From: Clostridia bacterium
Lineage (GTDB): Bacteria > Bacillota > Clostridia > Christensenellales > Aristaeellaceae
NCBI GenBank assembly: GCA_900769075.1
Contig: CAAGFE010000063.1
Location: 1-50,072, forward strand
Reading direction: 5' to 3'
DNA length: 50,072 bases
Positions within the stretch are counted from its first letter, which is position 1, and each line of letters opens with the position of its first letter. The notes beneath the pieces were generated by a model. It did not search any database, was not told the DNA's origin, and worked only from the letters and a program-made list of their open reading frames with translations. The translations under genes and the position numbers were made by a program. Shown here piece after piece: positions 23,877 through 31,443 of this stretch.

Positions 23877-23903
23877 GCCCCGGAAGCGGACTGCTTCCGG
23901 GGC
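23877..23903 (-). repeat. Inner copy of duplicated terminator hairpin (element B)
   Basis: Matches 23672-23698 with one change. It sits 11 bp past the stop codon of the glycerophosphodiesterase gene, in terminator position, but has no T run. Confidence 0.85.
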
Positions 23904-23914
23904 GAATGCCGTCG

Positions 23915-24949
23915 TTATTCCTCTTCGGCGTACTCGGCGTATACCTCCGCCAGGCGATGGGGATAATCGCTCATGATGCCGTCCGCGCCGATTTCGATCA
24001 GCCTGCGCATGTCCTGGCGGTCGTTGATCGTCCAGTAATGAACGGCCAGGTTGTGGCGGTGGGCGGTATCCACCAGGTATTCGGTGGCCAGATTGATGCC
24101 GGACTGCTTCACGGGCAGCTGGAACACGCACATGCCGTCCCGGTAGAACACGTCCAGGCCCAGCAGATGCAGCACCACAAACTTTGTGACCGAATTGGTT
24201 GCGGGCGAATACATGAAGGCATCCGGCACCTCACCAGCCTTCTGCAGCCGCATGTACTCGCTGTAAATCTCCTCATGGAAGGAAGCCAGCACCACCCGAT
24301 CCCAGGCGTCGTACTGTTCCAGCAGCGCCAGGACCGCCCGCAGGCACTGCATGCCCGTTTCGCCCGGCTGCTTGATCTCCACGTTGATCAGGTTCTCCGG
24401 GAAGGCAATCAGCAGCTCCTCCAGGGTGGTGGCGAGGAACACCTCGCTGTCCCGGGGCTGTATGCCCTGGGGGTAGCTTACGTCCAGCGGGGTGACGTTC
24501 CGCCCGTCCTCGGTGGTGAACTTCACCCGGGCCGTCCCCGGCACCAGGGTCTGCCGGTCATCCGTCTGATTGGTATAGCCGAAGTCCACCCGCAGGGCGA
24601 TCAGGTCGGCATAGTTCCAGTCCGCAATCGCGCCGGACACGTTGGTTTTCCGGTCCAGCGTCGTGTCATGGGAGAGGATGACCACCCCGTCTGCGGTGAT
24701 GGACACATCGGTTTCCATCATCACGCGGGGATCCACACTGTACGCGTTGTAGAAGGCCTCCAGCGTGTTGTCGGGGAACTCCTTGTTGCCGCCGCCGTGG
24801 GCGATCAGGATGGGACAGGCGGACGCGCCGTCCTTCATCACGGGGTTCTTCCCCTTGAAATTCTGCGGGCGGGGCAGGAGGAAGCAGACCAGCCAAACCA
24901 GCAGCACCGCCGCCAGCACAATGCCAAATACCTTCCAGAACATTTTCAT
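23915..24949 (-). CDS. Glycerophosphodiester phosphodiesterase, membrane-anchored
   Basis: A 344-residue GDPD-fold enzyme that would release glycerol-3-phosphate from phospholipid head groups or teichoic acids. One N-terminal membrane helix (~4-27) leaves the catalytic domain outside. Seen: ILIAHGGGNKEFPDNTLEAFYNA, with the catalytic His and metal Glu in METDVSITADGVVILSHD, NVEIKQPG in the middle and VHYWTINDRQDMRRLIEIGADGIMSDYP at the C-terminal end. Normal GDPD opens with AHRG; here it reads AHGG, so the usual active-site Arg is Gly. Start ATG 24949, with GAGGGAAGG upstream. Confidence 0.9.
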   Translation of the reverse strand: MKMFWKVFGIVLAAVLLVWLVCFLLPRPQNFKGKNPVMKDGASACPILIAHGGGNKEFPDNTLEAFYNAYSVDPRVMMETDVSITADGVVILSHDTTLDRKTNVSGAIADWNYADLIALRVDFGYTNQTDDRQTLVPGTARVKFTTEDGRNVTPLDVSYPQGIQPRDSEVFLATTLEELLIAFPENLINVEIKQPGETGMQCLRAVLALLEQYDAWDRVVLASFHEEIYSEYMRLQKAGEVPDAFMYSPATNSVTKFVVLHLLGLDVFYRDGMCVFQLPVKQSGINLATEYLVDTAHRHNLAVHYWTINDRQDMRRLIEIGADGIMSDYPHRLAEVYAEYAEEE

Positions 24950-24996
24950 CAGCGTATTTTCCTTCCCTCTTGTACAGCAGGCTTCTTGCGTTCCTC

Positions 24997-25025
24997 ATTA
25001 TATGCCCAACAGGCGGATTCGTCAA
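24997..25025 (-). promoter_or_regulatory. Promoter for the glycerophosphodiesterase gene
   Basis: TTGACG (25020-25025), 17-nt spacer, TATAAT (24997-25002). Its -35 box overlaps the stop codon of the preceding gene. Confidence 0.7.
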
Positions 25026-25858
25026 GTCCCATCCGGGGGAGCAGATTTCCCGGAAACGGGGTTTTCGGAAACGGATGCCTCCGCCGGTTCGGTATCCACC
25101 ACCAGGGGCTCCTCGCCCTCCAGCAGGGCCACGAAGGTTTCGGCGGACGTTTCCTCCGGGGCTTCCTCGGCGGACGTTTCCTGCGGCGTTTCCTCGGCGG
25201 ACGCTTCCTGCGGGGCTTCCCCGGCGGACGCTTCCTGCGCCTGGGCGGCCTTTTCCGCATTGGCAGCCACCTCCGCCTCCGTCAGAATGACCGGCCGGGG
25301 CGAGGGGATGCACAGGGCGATCACCGCCAGCAGCAGCCCTGCGCAGCCCTGGGCCAGGAAGCCCCCGGAGAGCAGAAAGGGCTCGTCCAGCGTCATTTTG
25401 AACAGGGTGGCGGCGGCATAGGGCGGCGCGGTGCGAAGGGGCGCGAATAGCCCGTCCAGCGGGCGCAGGAGCGCGCTCCCCGCGAAGCACCCCGCCAGCA
25501 CGCACAGCGCTTCCGCCGCGTTGCCCGCGCCCAGGCCCGCAAAGGCCGTCGTGGGCGTAAACCCGCACAGCCCGGCGCAAACGCCGAACACCGCGCCGCC
25601 CACCAGCGCCCCCAGGGACAGCGCCAGCACCCGGATGTCGTCCACGTCGATCACCGCCAACCAGCACAGCAGGGCCGTCAGGGCCATGGCGTAGCCGATG
25701 GCGGTCATCCCGCTGCGGAGCGGGTCAAACCAGCCCGATTTTGCCCGGCGCAATCCAAGCGCCAGCCGCAGATTGTCCGCCCGGAAGAACCCCGTCCACC
25801 GCAGCAGCAGGCCCATCAGCAGCCCCATGATCCCCGGAATCAGATATGCCGTCATGCC
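25022..25858 (-). CDS. YeeE/YedE-like membrane protein with acidic repeat tail
   Basis: A 278-residue protein. Residues ~1-190 hold five to six membrane segments. GALVGGAVFGVCAGLCGF, then TPTTAFAGLGAGN, matches the YeeE/YedE (TsuA thiosulfate transporter) signature, except that the usual GYCPGT reads GFTPTT, so a Cys used in thiosulfate relay is missing. The last ~75 residues are soluble and acidic, with imperfect 8-residue repeats (PQEASAEE type). Start ATG 25858 overlaps the stop of the upstream gene (ATGA) and has GGGGAGG before it. The two probably form one split transporter. Substrate, possibly a sulfur compound, is inferred only. Confidence 0.65.
   Translation of the reverse strand, partial: GMTAYLIPGIMGLLMGLLLRWTGFFRADNLRLALGLRRAKSGWFDPLRSGMTAIGYAMALTALLCWLAVIDVDDIRVLALSLGALVGGAVFGVCAGLCGFTPTTAFAGLGAGNAAEALCVLAGCFAGSALLRPLDGLFAPLRTAPPYAAATLFKMTLDEPFLLSGGFLAQGCAGLLLAVIALCIPSPRPVILTEAEVAANAEKAAQAQEASAGEAPQEASAEETPQETSAEEAPEETSAETFVALLEGEEPLVVDTEPAEASVSENPVSGKSAPPDGT
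25129..25245 (-). repeat. In-gene tandem repeat coding for acidic tail
   Basis: Four to five imperfect copies of a ~24-bp unit (GCTTCCTCGGCGGACG-like), coding for PQE(A/T)SAEE repeats at the protein C-terminus. Copy number may vary between strains. Confidence 0.6.
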
Positions 25859-26244
25859 CGTTTCCTCCCCGCGATGCGCACGGTGACAAAGCCCGTCAGC
25901 AGCGCAGCCCCGCAGAAGGCATAGGCCCCCGCCGAGCCGGTCAGCAGCGCCGGGATCATCCAGCCGCCCCCGGCCATGCCCAAGGCCAGCGCCATCATCC
26001 CCCCGCACAGGAAGGCCCGCAGGCATCTCTGCCAGGTGGTCGCCTGGGCGGATCTGCCGCCCCTGCGCAGGCGGGAAGGCAGCGCCCCCAGGAACGCCCC
26101 CACCGTGACCGCCCCCGCAAAGGCCAGCGCCCTGCGCTCCAGCCGGAAAGCCGCCAGGGCATCCGTCATGCCCATCAAAACAAGGCCTGCCGCCATCACA
26201 GCGGCAAGCCAGAAGCCTCGCCACAGGGGATGCATTCTGCACAT
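25852..26244 (-). CDS. Small membrane protein, probable first half of split YeeE/YedE transporter
   Basis: A 130-residue protein with about four membrane segments: LAAVMAAGLVLMGMTDAL, AFAGAVTVGAFLGAL, ALALGMAGGGWMIPALL and AYAFCGAALLTGF. The GGGWMIPALLTGS stretch recalls the N-terminal half of YeeE/YedE proteins. It overlaps the next gene by an ATGA start/stop, typical of subunits made in equal amounts. Start ATG 26244 follows GAGGTGATCACCG. It lies 48 bp after the glycosidase gene and may be read from that promoter. Confidence 0.6.
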   Translation of the reverse strand: MCRMHPLWRGFWLAAVMAAGLVLMGMTDALAAFRLERRALAFAGAVTVGAFLGALPSRLRRGGRSAQATTWQRCLRAFLCGGMMALALGMAGGGWMIPALLTGSAGAYAFCGAALLTGFVTVRIAGRKRA

Positions 26245-26292
26245 CGGTGATCACCTCGGCATCAGCATCCCCCGGACGGGGCAAATTATGCG

Positions 26293-27948
26293 TTACGGAA
26301 GGCTGCGGAACAGCTCCTGCACCAGCTGATAGGACATTTTCGGCTGACGGTACTCGTTCACCACGCCCTTGTTGTTGTGGGTGCGCGGGCGGGACATGGC
26401 CCAGCTTTCATCCACCCGCACGTCGGCGAACTGCCAGATGAACAGGCCGCTGCAAGCCGGGTGGGACAGCACCGCGCTGATCTGCTCCCGCAGAATCGTG
26501 CATTGGCGCTCCTCCGACCACTTCGATTCCCCCAGCGGGTCATGGTAGCCGTACACCGCGCCCGCGCCGATTTCACTGATGATGACCGGCTTCACGCCGC
26601 CGCCCGCCTCGATTTCACGGAGCTTTCTGTCGATGCTGTCCTTCACCGGGGCGTTGTAGTACCACCGGGGATAGAGGTTGACGCTCACCACGTCGCTGTC
26701 GCCAAAGACCCTGCCGCCCGGGCGTTCCAGCAGCGCCGCCGTCATGGGGCGGGAAGGATCCAGTTCGTCCAGCAGCCGGTAGGTCTCCCGGTAGCATTCC
26801 GCGCCGTATTCGGTGTCATCCGCGCACTCGTTCAGGCAGCCCCAGATGAAAATGGACGGGTGATTGTAATGCTGGGCCACCATCTCCCGGGTGCAGAGGA
26901 GGTTCTGGGCCCTGAAATCGGGCCGGCGCATGATTTCCTCCGACAGGCCCCGGGCGTGGCTTTCCTCCCAGACCAGCAGCCCCATCTCGTCGCACAGGTC
27001 GAGGAAGCGGGGATCGTTGGGGTAGTGGCAGGTGCGCACAGCGTTGGCGCCCATGTCCTTCATCAGCAGAATATCGTGGGCCATGGTTTCCACCGGCACG
27101 GCGCAGCCAAAGGGGCCGTATTCCTCGTGCCGGTTAAAGCCCTTGAGCATGAGCTTCCGCCCGTTGAACAGGATGTCGCGGCCCCTGACCTCCACCGTGC
27201 GGAAGCCGAAGCGATCCAGCAGATCGTCCACGATCTGACCGTCCACGAGGATTTCCGCCGCCGCGCCGTACAGCACGGGGGCATCCACCTCCCAGGGCTG
27301 TGCGCCGGGGCAGGCAAGCGTCTGCACCACGGTTTCTTCCGCGCCGGGCGCAAGGGCAACGGGCACGGAAACCGGCGCCCAGTCCCCGACGGACAGGCGA
27401 ACCTGGCAATCCACGGGCTGATCGCTCAGGCTGACGATGACGGCTTCTGCCTTCGCCTGCCAGCCCTCCGCCGTGGGGATGGGCGTGACGTGGAGCTGCT
27501 TCACATACACCTGCCCGAGGCTTTCCACGGAGACGGGCCGGGTGATGCCGCCGTAGGCATAATAATCGTTGGGGATGTGGAGCGCGCTGTCCTCCCCGAA
27601 GCGGTTATCGACCTCCACCCGCAGGCAGTGCGTGCCCGCGGGCACATCCCGGGCGACGGCTTCAAAGGCGGTGTACGCGCCGTAGTGAGCGGCCAATTCT
27701 GCGCCGTCCAGCAGGACGCGGGTGCGGAAGCTCACCCCGCCGAAGACAAAGCGCACGCTGCCCCCGCAGGCGATCTGCGTTTCATACACGGCGCAGCCGC
27801 GGTAGCTGTGCAGCGCGGGAATCAGCTCCCACGCGGAAGGAACAACGGTCTTGACGGGGGCGGGAAGCCCGCCGGGGACGGTCAGCGTCCACAGGGCGGG
27901 AACGGGCTCGCTTCTGCGGACATGATGGGTCGGGAATAGGCGTTCCAT
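26293..27948 (-). CDS. Glycoside hydrolase family 2, beta-glucuronidase-like
   Basis: A 551-residue enzyme with the three core GH2 domains: sugar-binding jelly roll (~1-145), Ig-like domain (~146-245) and TIM barrel (~246-551). Seen: MLKGFNRHEEYGPFG, the acid/base Glu in FIWGCLNECADD, the nucleophile Glu in PVIISEIGAGAVYGYHD and WQFADVRVD. The C-terminal NNKGVVNEYRQPKMSY is the wording of gut beta-glucuronidases. No signal peptide, so it acts inside the cell, removing glucuronic acid from glycans or host and drug conjugates. The specificity within GH2 is inferred. Confidence 0.9.
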   Translation of the reverse strand: MERLFPTHHVRRSEPVPALWTLTVPGGLPAPVKTVVPSAWELIPALHSYRGCAVYETQIACGGSVRFVFGGVSFRTRVLLDGAELAAHYGAYTAFEAVARDVPAGTHCLRVEVDNRFGEDSALHIPNDYYAYGGITRPVSVESLGQVYVKQLHVTPIPTAEGWQAKAEAVIVSLSDQPVDCQVRLSVGDWAPVSVPVALAPGAEETVVQTLACPGAQPWEVDAPVLYGAAAEILVDGQIVDDLLDRFGFRTVEVRGRDILFNGRKLMLKGFNRHEEYGPFGCAVPVETMAHDILLMKDMGANAVRTCHYPNDPRFLDLCDEMGLLVWEESHARGLSEEIMRRPDFRAQNLLCTREMVAQHYNHPSIFIWGCLNECADDTEYGAECYRETYRLLDELDPSRPMTAALLERPGGRVFGDSDVVSVNLYPRWYYNAPVKDSIDRKLREIEAGGGVKPVIISEIGAGAVYGYHDPLGESKWSEERQCTILREQISAVLSHPACSGLFIWQFADVRVDESWAMSRPRTHNNKGVVNEYRQPKMSYQLVQELFRSLP

Positions 27949-27983
27949 GCTGGCACTTCCTTTCGCAGCGAATGGTTTTGCTC

Positions 27984-28013
27984 ATTATACCACAGCCCCG
28001 CCGGTGAAGGCAA
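27984..28013 (-). promoter_or_regulatory. Promoter for the GH2 gene
   Basis: TTGCCT (28008-28013), 18-nt spacer, TATAAT (27984-27989), minus strand. Confidence 0.65.
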
Positions 28014-28025
28014 CCCTTCTGCGGC

Positions 28026-28277
28026 TCACGCCCCGGCGTCTGCCAGCAGCCTGACCACCTCGGCCGGCTTCAGCAGCCTTCCGGCGGATACGACCCGTTC
28101 GTTGACCACCAGCGCCGGCATGGTCATCACGCCGTAGGCTATGACCTCCTTCAGGTCGGTGATATGCTCCGGGACGACGGTCAGCCCGAGGGTTTTCACG
28201 GCCTCCTGCACGTTGGCGAACTGCATCTGGCAGGTCTTGCAGCCCATGCCCAGCACCTTGATGCTTGTGATTTCCAT
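28026..28277 (-). CDS. Thioredoxin-fold small redox protein
   Basis: An 83-residue protein of the redox-active-disulfide (glutaredoxin-like) group: IKVLGMGCKTCQMQ carries the CxxC disulfide, and TMPALVVNERVV the cis-Pro loop. Such proteins are regularly encoded beside ArsR regulators and the SO_0444/DUF318 permeases, as here. A role in reducing or passing a metalloid or sulfur substrate to the permease is inferred. It starts 15 bp after the permease stop, with AAGGAGG upstream. Confidence 0.88.
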   Translation of the reverse strand: MEITSIKVLGMGCKTCQMQFANVQEAVKTLGLTVVPEHITDLKEVIAYGVMTMPALVVNERVVSAGRLLKPAEVVRLLADAGA

Positions 28278-28292
28278 TTTGTTTCCTCCTTC

Positions 28293-29288
28293 TTATATGA
28301 TCGCAGGGGCAATCAGGTTGAACAGATAGCCCACCGCGATGATCCCAAGGACGCATATGCCGATGAAAATGCCCAGGAGCTTGGGCTTCACCGCCTTGCG
28401 CAGCAGCACCATGGACGGCAGGGACAGGGTGGTGACCCCCATCATCAGGGACAGCACCACACCCAGCTGGGCCCCCTTGGCCAGCAGCGCCTCCGCGATG
28501 GGGATGCAGCCAAAGATGTCCGCATACATGGGGATGCCCGCCGCCGTGGCGATGATCACGCCGAAGGGATTCCCCGTGCCCAGCAGCTTCACGATCAGCT
28601 CCTCCGGAATCCAGTTATGAATGACCGCGCCCACGCCCACGCCGATGAGCACATAGGGAAAGACCTTCCTGGCGGTGAACACCACCTGCGACCAAGCATA
28701 CTTCACCCGGTCCGCAGCATGGAGTTCTGCCTGGGGCACGTCCAGCGCATTGCTCCTGCGGATGAACACCTCGACCTGGTCATCCAGCTTCAGCCCTTCG
28801 ATGATCGTGCCCCCCGCCACGGCGATGACCAGGCCCAGCAGCACATAGGCCACCGCAATCCGCCAGCCGAATATGCTCATCAGCAGCACCAAGCTGCCCA
28901 GATCCACCATGGGGGATGAAATCAGGAACGAGAAGGTCACCCCCAGCGGAAGTCCGGCGCTGGTGAAGCCGATGAACAGCGGGATGGACGAGCAGGAACA
29001 GAAGGGCGTGACCGTCCCCAGCAGCGCCGCGAGGATGTTCGCCCCCAGCCCGTGGAAACGCCCGAGGATGCGCTTCGTCCGCTCCGGCGGGAAGTAGCTT
29101 TGAATGTAGGAAATCAGCAGAATCAGGAACCCCAGCAGCACCATGATCTTGATCACATCGTAGAGGAAGAACTGCACGGCGCCGCCGATGCGGCCTGTCA
29201 CGTCCAGCCCGAGGGCGGACAATCCCCTGCCGATCAGATCGCTGAGCCACTTCATGCCCAGCAGCTGTTTCCAGATGAACTCTCCCAT
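28293..29288 (-). CDS. DUF318/ArsP-type permease
   Basis: A 331-residue permease with about eight to nine membrane helices. The family mark GTVTPFCSCSSIPLFIGFTS, with Cys-x-Cys in the first half, and the mirrored AAAGIPMYADIFGCIPIAEALL in the second half are present. Known relatives export trivalent organoarsenicals or other metalloids. The company of an ArsR repressor and a thioredoxin-like protein supports this. Start ATG 29288 follows GAGGTGAAAATC. It has its own operator-like palindrome at 29299-29320, so it is probably repressed independently of arsR read-through. Confidence 0.88.
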   Translation of the reverse strand: MGEFIWKQLLGMKWLSDLIGRGLSALGLDVTGRIGGAVQFFLYDVIKIMVLLGFLILLISYIQSYFPPERTKRILGRFHGLGANILAALLGTVTPFCSCSSIPLFIGFTSAGLPLGVTFSFLISSPMVDLGSLVLLMSIFGWRIAVAYVLLGLVIAVAGGTIIEGLKLDDQVEVFIRRSNALDVPQAELHAADRVKYAWSQVVFTARKVFPYVLIGVGVGAVIHNWIPEELIVKLLGTGNPFGVIIATAAGIPMYADIFGCIPIAEALLAKGAQLGVVLSLMMGVTTLSLPSMVLLRKAVKPKLLGIFIGICVLGIIAVGYLFNLIAPAII

Positions 29289-29298
29289 GATTTTCACC

Positions 29299-29320
29299 TC
29301 GATAAATCTAAATTTGTCGA
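29299..29320. promoter_or_regulatory. Probable ArsR operator before the permease
   Basis: A near-perfect palindrome, TCGATAAAT-CTAA-ATTTGTCGA, 11 bp upstream of the start codon, matching the size and AT-rich centre of ArsR/SmtB operators. Confidence 0.55.
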
Positions 29321-29338
29321 TCAATTTGACCGAAGCAG

Positions 29339-29365
29339 GCAGCGCCAGCCGGAAAGCTGCGCTGC
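29339..29365 (-). repeat. Outer copy of duplicated hairpin (element C)
   Basis: GCAGCGCCAGCC...GCGCTGC, 27 bp, matching 29559-29585 at 26 of 27 positions. Confidence 0.8.
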
Positions 29366-29558
29366 CTCAAAGCATCGACATAGTCGATGCTTTGCAGATC
29401 TTCAAAAAAGGCTGCAAGGCAAGGCGACAAGCCTGCAAATGAGGGAGTTTACACAGACGTAAATGACCGAAATTTGCAGGTGCAGTCAACGCAGCAAGCG
29501 ATCATCTCTGCCTTTATGCAGAGATCATCGCGGTTGCAGGCTTTTGGGATGGTCTGAT
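29366..29558. mobile_element. MITE-like element C inside the arsR-permease operon
   Basis: The core, 29395-29556 (162 bp), has imperfect inverted ends starting CAGATCTTCAAAAAAGGCTG and, reversed, CAGACCATCCCAAAAGCCTG (18 of 23 bp match overall). Internal hairpins include GCAGAGATGATCG/CGATCATCTCTGC. The first 29 bp, AAGCATCGACATAGTCGATG and flanks, form a tight hairpin that looks like the two end repeats of an A-type element with the middle lost. Bracketed by two copies of the arsR terminator hairpin. No coding potential was seen. Confidence 0.65.
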
Positions 29559-29585
29559 GCAGCGCCAGCCGGAAAGCGGCGCTGC
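29559..29585 (-). repeat. Inner copy of duplicated hairpin, arsR terminator (element C)
   Basis: Matches 29339-29365 with one change. It ends 4 bp from the arsR stop codon. Confidence 0.8.
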
Positions 29586-29589
29586 CCGC

Positions 29590-29871
29590 TCATTGGTTCA
29601 GATGCAGGATTTGTTCCAGCAGCCGGAGCGCCGTCTCGCTGCCTTCTCGGTTGAGGGAATAGTGCGTCCATTTGCCCTCCCTGCGGGCGTTGACCACCCC
29701 TGCGTCGCACAGGATGCGCATATGGTGGGACAGCGTGCTCTGCCCGATGCCCAGCGTCTCCTGCAGCTTGCAGGCACATTTTTCACCGCCGGAGAGCAGC
29801 GCCAGGATGGTCAGCCGGTTTTCGTCACAGAACGCCTTGAAAACCCTTGCCTGCTGGCTATATGCTGTCAT
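29590..29871 (-). CDS. ArsR/SmtB family metalloid-responsive repressor
   Basis: A 93-residue winged-helix repressor. The DNA-reading helix is TLSHHMRILCDAGVV (~45-59), followed by the wing REGKWTHYSL. The sensor Cys pair lies in GGEKCACKLQ at ~30-36, in place of the classical ELCVCDL, which points to arsenic or antimony sensing. It would release its operators when metalloid binds. Start at the ATG 29871 with GAAGGAGG upstream. It leads the locus with the permease and thioredoxin-like genes, from which element C now separates it. Confidence 0.93.
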   Translation of the reverse strand: MTAYSQQARVFKAFCDENRLTILALLSGGEKCACKLQETLGIGQSTLSHHMRILCDAGVVNARREGKWTHYSLNREGSETALRLLEQILHLNQ

Positions 29872-29885
29872 GGGGTCGCCTCCTT

Positions 29886-29907
29886 CACATCTATATTCAT
29901 CGATGTG
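29886..29907. promoter_or_regulatory. Probable ArsR operator before arsR
   Basis: CACATC-N10-GATGTG, just downstream of the -10 box at the predicted transcript start. It resembles, but does not equal, the palindrome at 29299-29320. Confidence 0.5.
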
Positions 29908-29912
29908 TTGAT

Positions 29913-29941
29913 ATCTTAGCGCAATTTCTCCCCGCTGTCAA
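29913..29941 (-). promoter_or_regulatory. arsR promoter
   Basis: TTGACA (29936-29941), 17-nt spacer, TAAGAT (29913-29918), minus strand. Confidence 0.75.
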
Positions 29942-29966
29942 GGGCTTTTTCATGGCGGTGTCCGGC

Positions 29967-29995
29967 TTGCACCGGCGGCCCTTTTCCGGTACAAT
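29967..29995 (+). promoter_or_regulatory. Promoter for the sigma/anti-sigma pair
   Basis: TTGCAC (29967-29972), 17-nt spacer, TACAAT (29990-29995). This is a housekeeping-type promoter; an additional ECF-type autoregulated promoter was not identified. Confidence 0.6.
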
Positions 29996-30078
29996 GAAAA
30001 AAAGTGATGCCGGATGGAACCTCCGCCCAGCTCCGAGCATCATCAGGGTGTAAAGCGCTTTACAGGAGGAACTTCCCC

Positions 30079-30555
30079 ATGACCAATGAAGACTTTGCGG
30101 CCCGCATCATCGCCATGCAGGGGACGCTCTACCGGGTGACTTGCGGCATCCTGCGGGAGCACGCCGACCGGGAGGATGCGGTGCAGTCCGCCATCGAGAA
30201 GGCCTGGCGCAGGGTCGGGACGCTCCGGGACGAAAGCCGGTTCCGGCCCTGGGTGGTGCGCATCCTCATCAACGAGTGCTACGCCATTCTCCGCCATCAG
30301 CGGCGGATGACCCCCGTTGAGAGCATCCCCGACACCCCTGCACCGGAGGGTTCCGACCCCGACCTGTACCGTTTTTTCACCGGCCTGCCCGACAAGCTCC
30401 GCCTGACCATGACGCTCCATTATGTGGAGGGCTATGACGTGGAGGAGATTGCCAGAATCCTGCGCATACCTGCGGGGACGGTGAAATCCCGGCTGATGCG
30501 GGGCCGCGAAAAGATGAAGCAAGACGAAACCGTCAAGGAGGTGCTGGACGTATGA
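30079..30555 (+). CDS. ECF-type RNA polymerase sigma factor
   Basis: A 158-residue sigma factor with only regions 2 and 4. Region 2: LYRVTCGILREHADREDAVQ and AWRRVGTLRDESRFRPWVVRI. Region 4: LPDKLRLTMTLHYVEGYDVEEIARILRIPAGTVKSRLMRGREKM, with the helix-turn-helix at its end. It directs polymerase to stress or envelope promoters. Start ATG 30079 has CAGGAGGAACTTCCCC upstream. The next gene overlaps by 4 bp and is the probable anti-sigma factor. Confidence 0.93.
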   Translation: MTNEDFAARIIAMQGTLYRVTCGILREHADREDAVQSAIEKAWRRVGTLRDESRFRPWVVRILINECYAILRHQRRMTPVESIPDTPAPEGSDPDLYRFFTGLPDKLRLTMTLHYVEGYDVEEIARILRIPAGTVKSRLMRGREKMKQDETVKEVLDV

Positions 30556-31385
30556 AGCTCGACCCCAACAAGGTATACGGCGAGGTGCCGTCCTCGTTCA
30601 CCCATCGCGTGGAATACGCCCTGCGCCGATGCGAAAAGGAGGAAACAAAACCCATGAAGCGTAAATCCCCCGTAGCCATTCTGCTTGTTGTCCTGGCGCT
30701 GGCCCTGACCACCACGGCGGTGGCGGCGGTGCTGTCCGGAACGATCACCTTCTTCGGTCAGCAGTACGGCCCGGCCTTCCAGGAAAAGCTGGAGCAGGGC
30801 ACGGTAGCCCCCGGCGGACAGTCCACCGTGATCAACGGCGTGACCGTCACCATGACGGACTTCGTCGTCGTCCCCGAAAAGACCGAATGGCTCTTTGGCG
30901 AAGGCGAGCTTGACACGCCCGTGGAAACCCTGTCCTTCTATGCCACCGGCACCCTGGTGCCCGCCCTGGGCGAGAACCTGGTGCTCCTGGCGGATCTGTA
31001 TGAATACGCCGTCACCGACCCGGCGGGCTACGACCTGTTCTACGGCACGACCCCCGAGGCCCCCGAGGGTGCGCCTTCCTACGCGGACGTTGCCCGGGAA
31101 AGGGGCGCGACGCTCCGTCAGGTGCGCTGCATTGCCAACGGCATCCTGGATGAGGAGGGCCATCTGCTGGTGAATACCATCGGCTCCTGCATCGTCCCCC
31201 AGGCGGACGGCTCCGTGGTCTTCTCCATTGAGATTCCCTCGGAGCACATCATCCCCCAGCAGGACAGCTATCAGATGAGCCTGTCCATCGACATGGAGGA
31301 TTTGGATGCGGAGGGCAACCCCATCGAGGGCACCTACCTGCAGCAGGACTGGATCGTCACCCTCGTTCCCCGCAGGGCTGAATAA
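30552..31385 (+). CDS. Probable membrane-anchored anti-sigma factor (DUF4179-like)
   Basis: A 277-residue protein. A short cytoplasmic N-terminus (~1-36, with EVPSSFTHRVEYALRRC, a likely sigma-binding segment) is followed by one membrane helix (VAILLVVLALALTTTAVAAV) and a ~215-residue outside domain rich in beta strands. ATGA overlap with the sigma gene implies coupled translation. Proteins with this layout hold an ECF sigma at the membrane until a signal arrives. The outer domain has no motif I know; DUF4179 is my best guess. Confidence 0.75.
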   Translation: MKLDPNKVYGEVPSSFTHRVEYALRRCEKEETKPMKRKSPVAILLVVLALALTTTAVAAVLSGTITFFGQQYGPAFQEKLEQGTVAPGGQSTVINGVTVTMTDFVVVPEKTEWLFGEGELDTPVETLSFYATGTLVPALGENLVLLADLYEYAVTDPAGYDLFYGTTPEAPEGAPSYADVARERGATLRQVRCIANGILDEEGHLLVNTIGSCIVPQADGSVVFSIEIPSEHIIPQQDSYQMSLSIDMEDLDAEGNPIEGTYLQQDWIVTLVPRRAE

Positions 31386-31386
31386 T

Positions 31387-31431
31387 CACGCGCAAAAGGG
31401 CTTCCGCGGCGTTTCGCCGCGGAAGCCCTCC
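31387..31431 (-). repeat. Left copy of 45-bp terminator repeat (cassette D)
   Basis: GGGCTTCCGCGGCG-TTT-CGCCGCGGAAGCCC hairpin with flanks, followed on the minus strand by TTTTG. 44 of 45 bases equal 32062-32106. It acts as terminator for the small AT-rich gene and may also stop the anti-sigma transcript. Confidence 0.85.
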
Positions 31432-31443
31432 ACTCTGCGTCAC

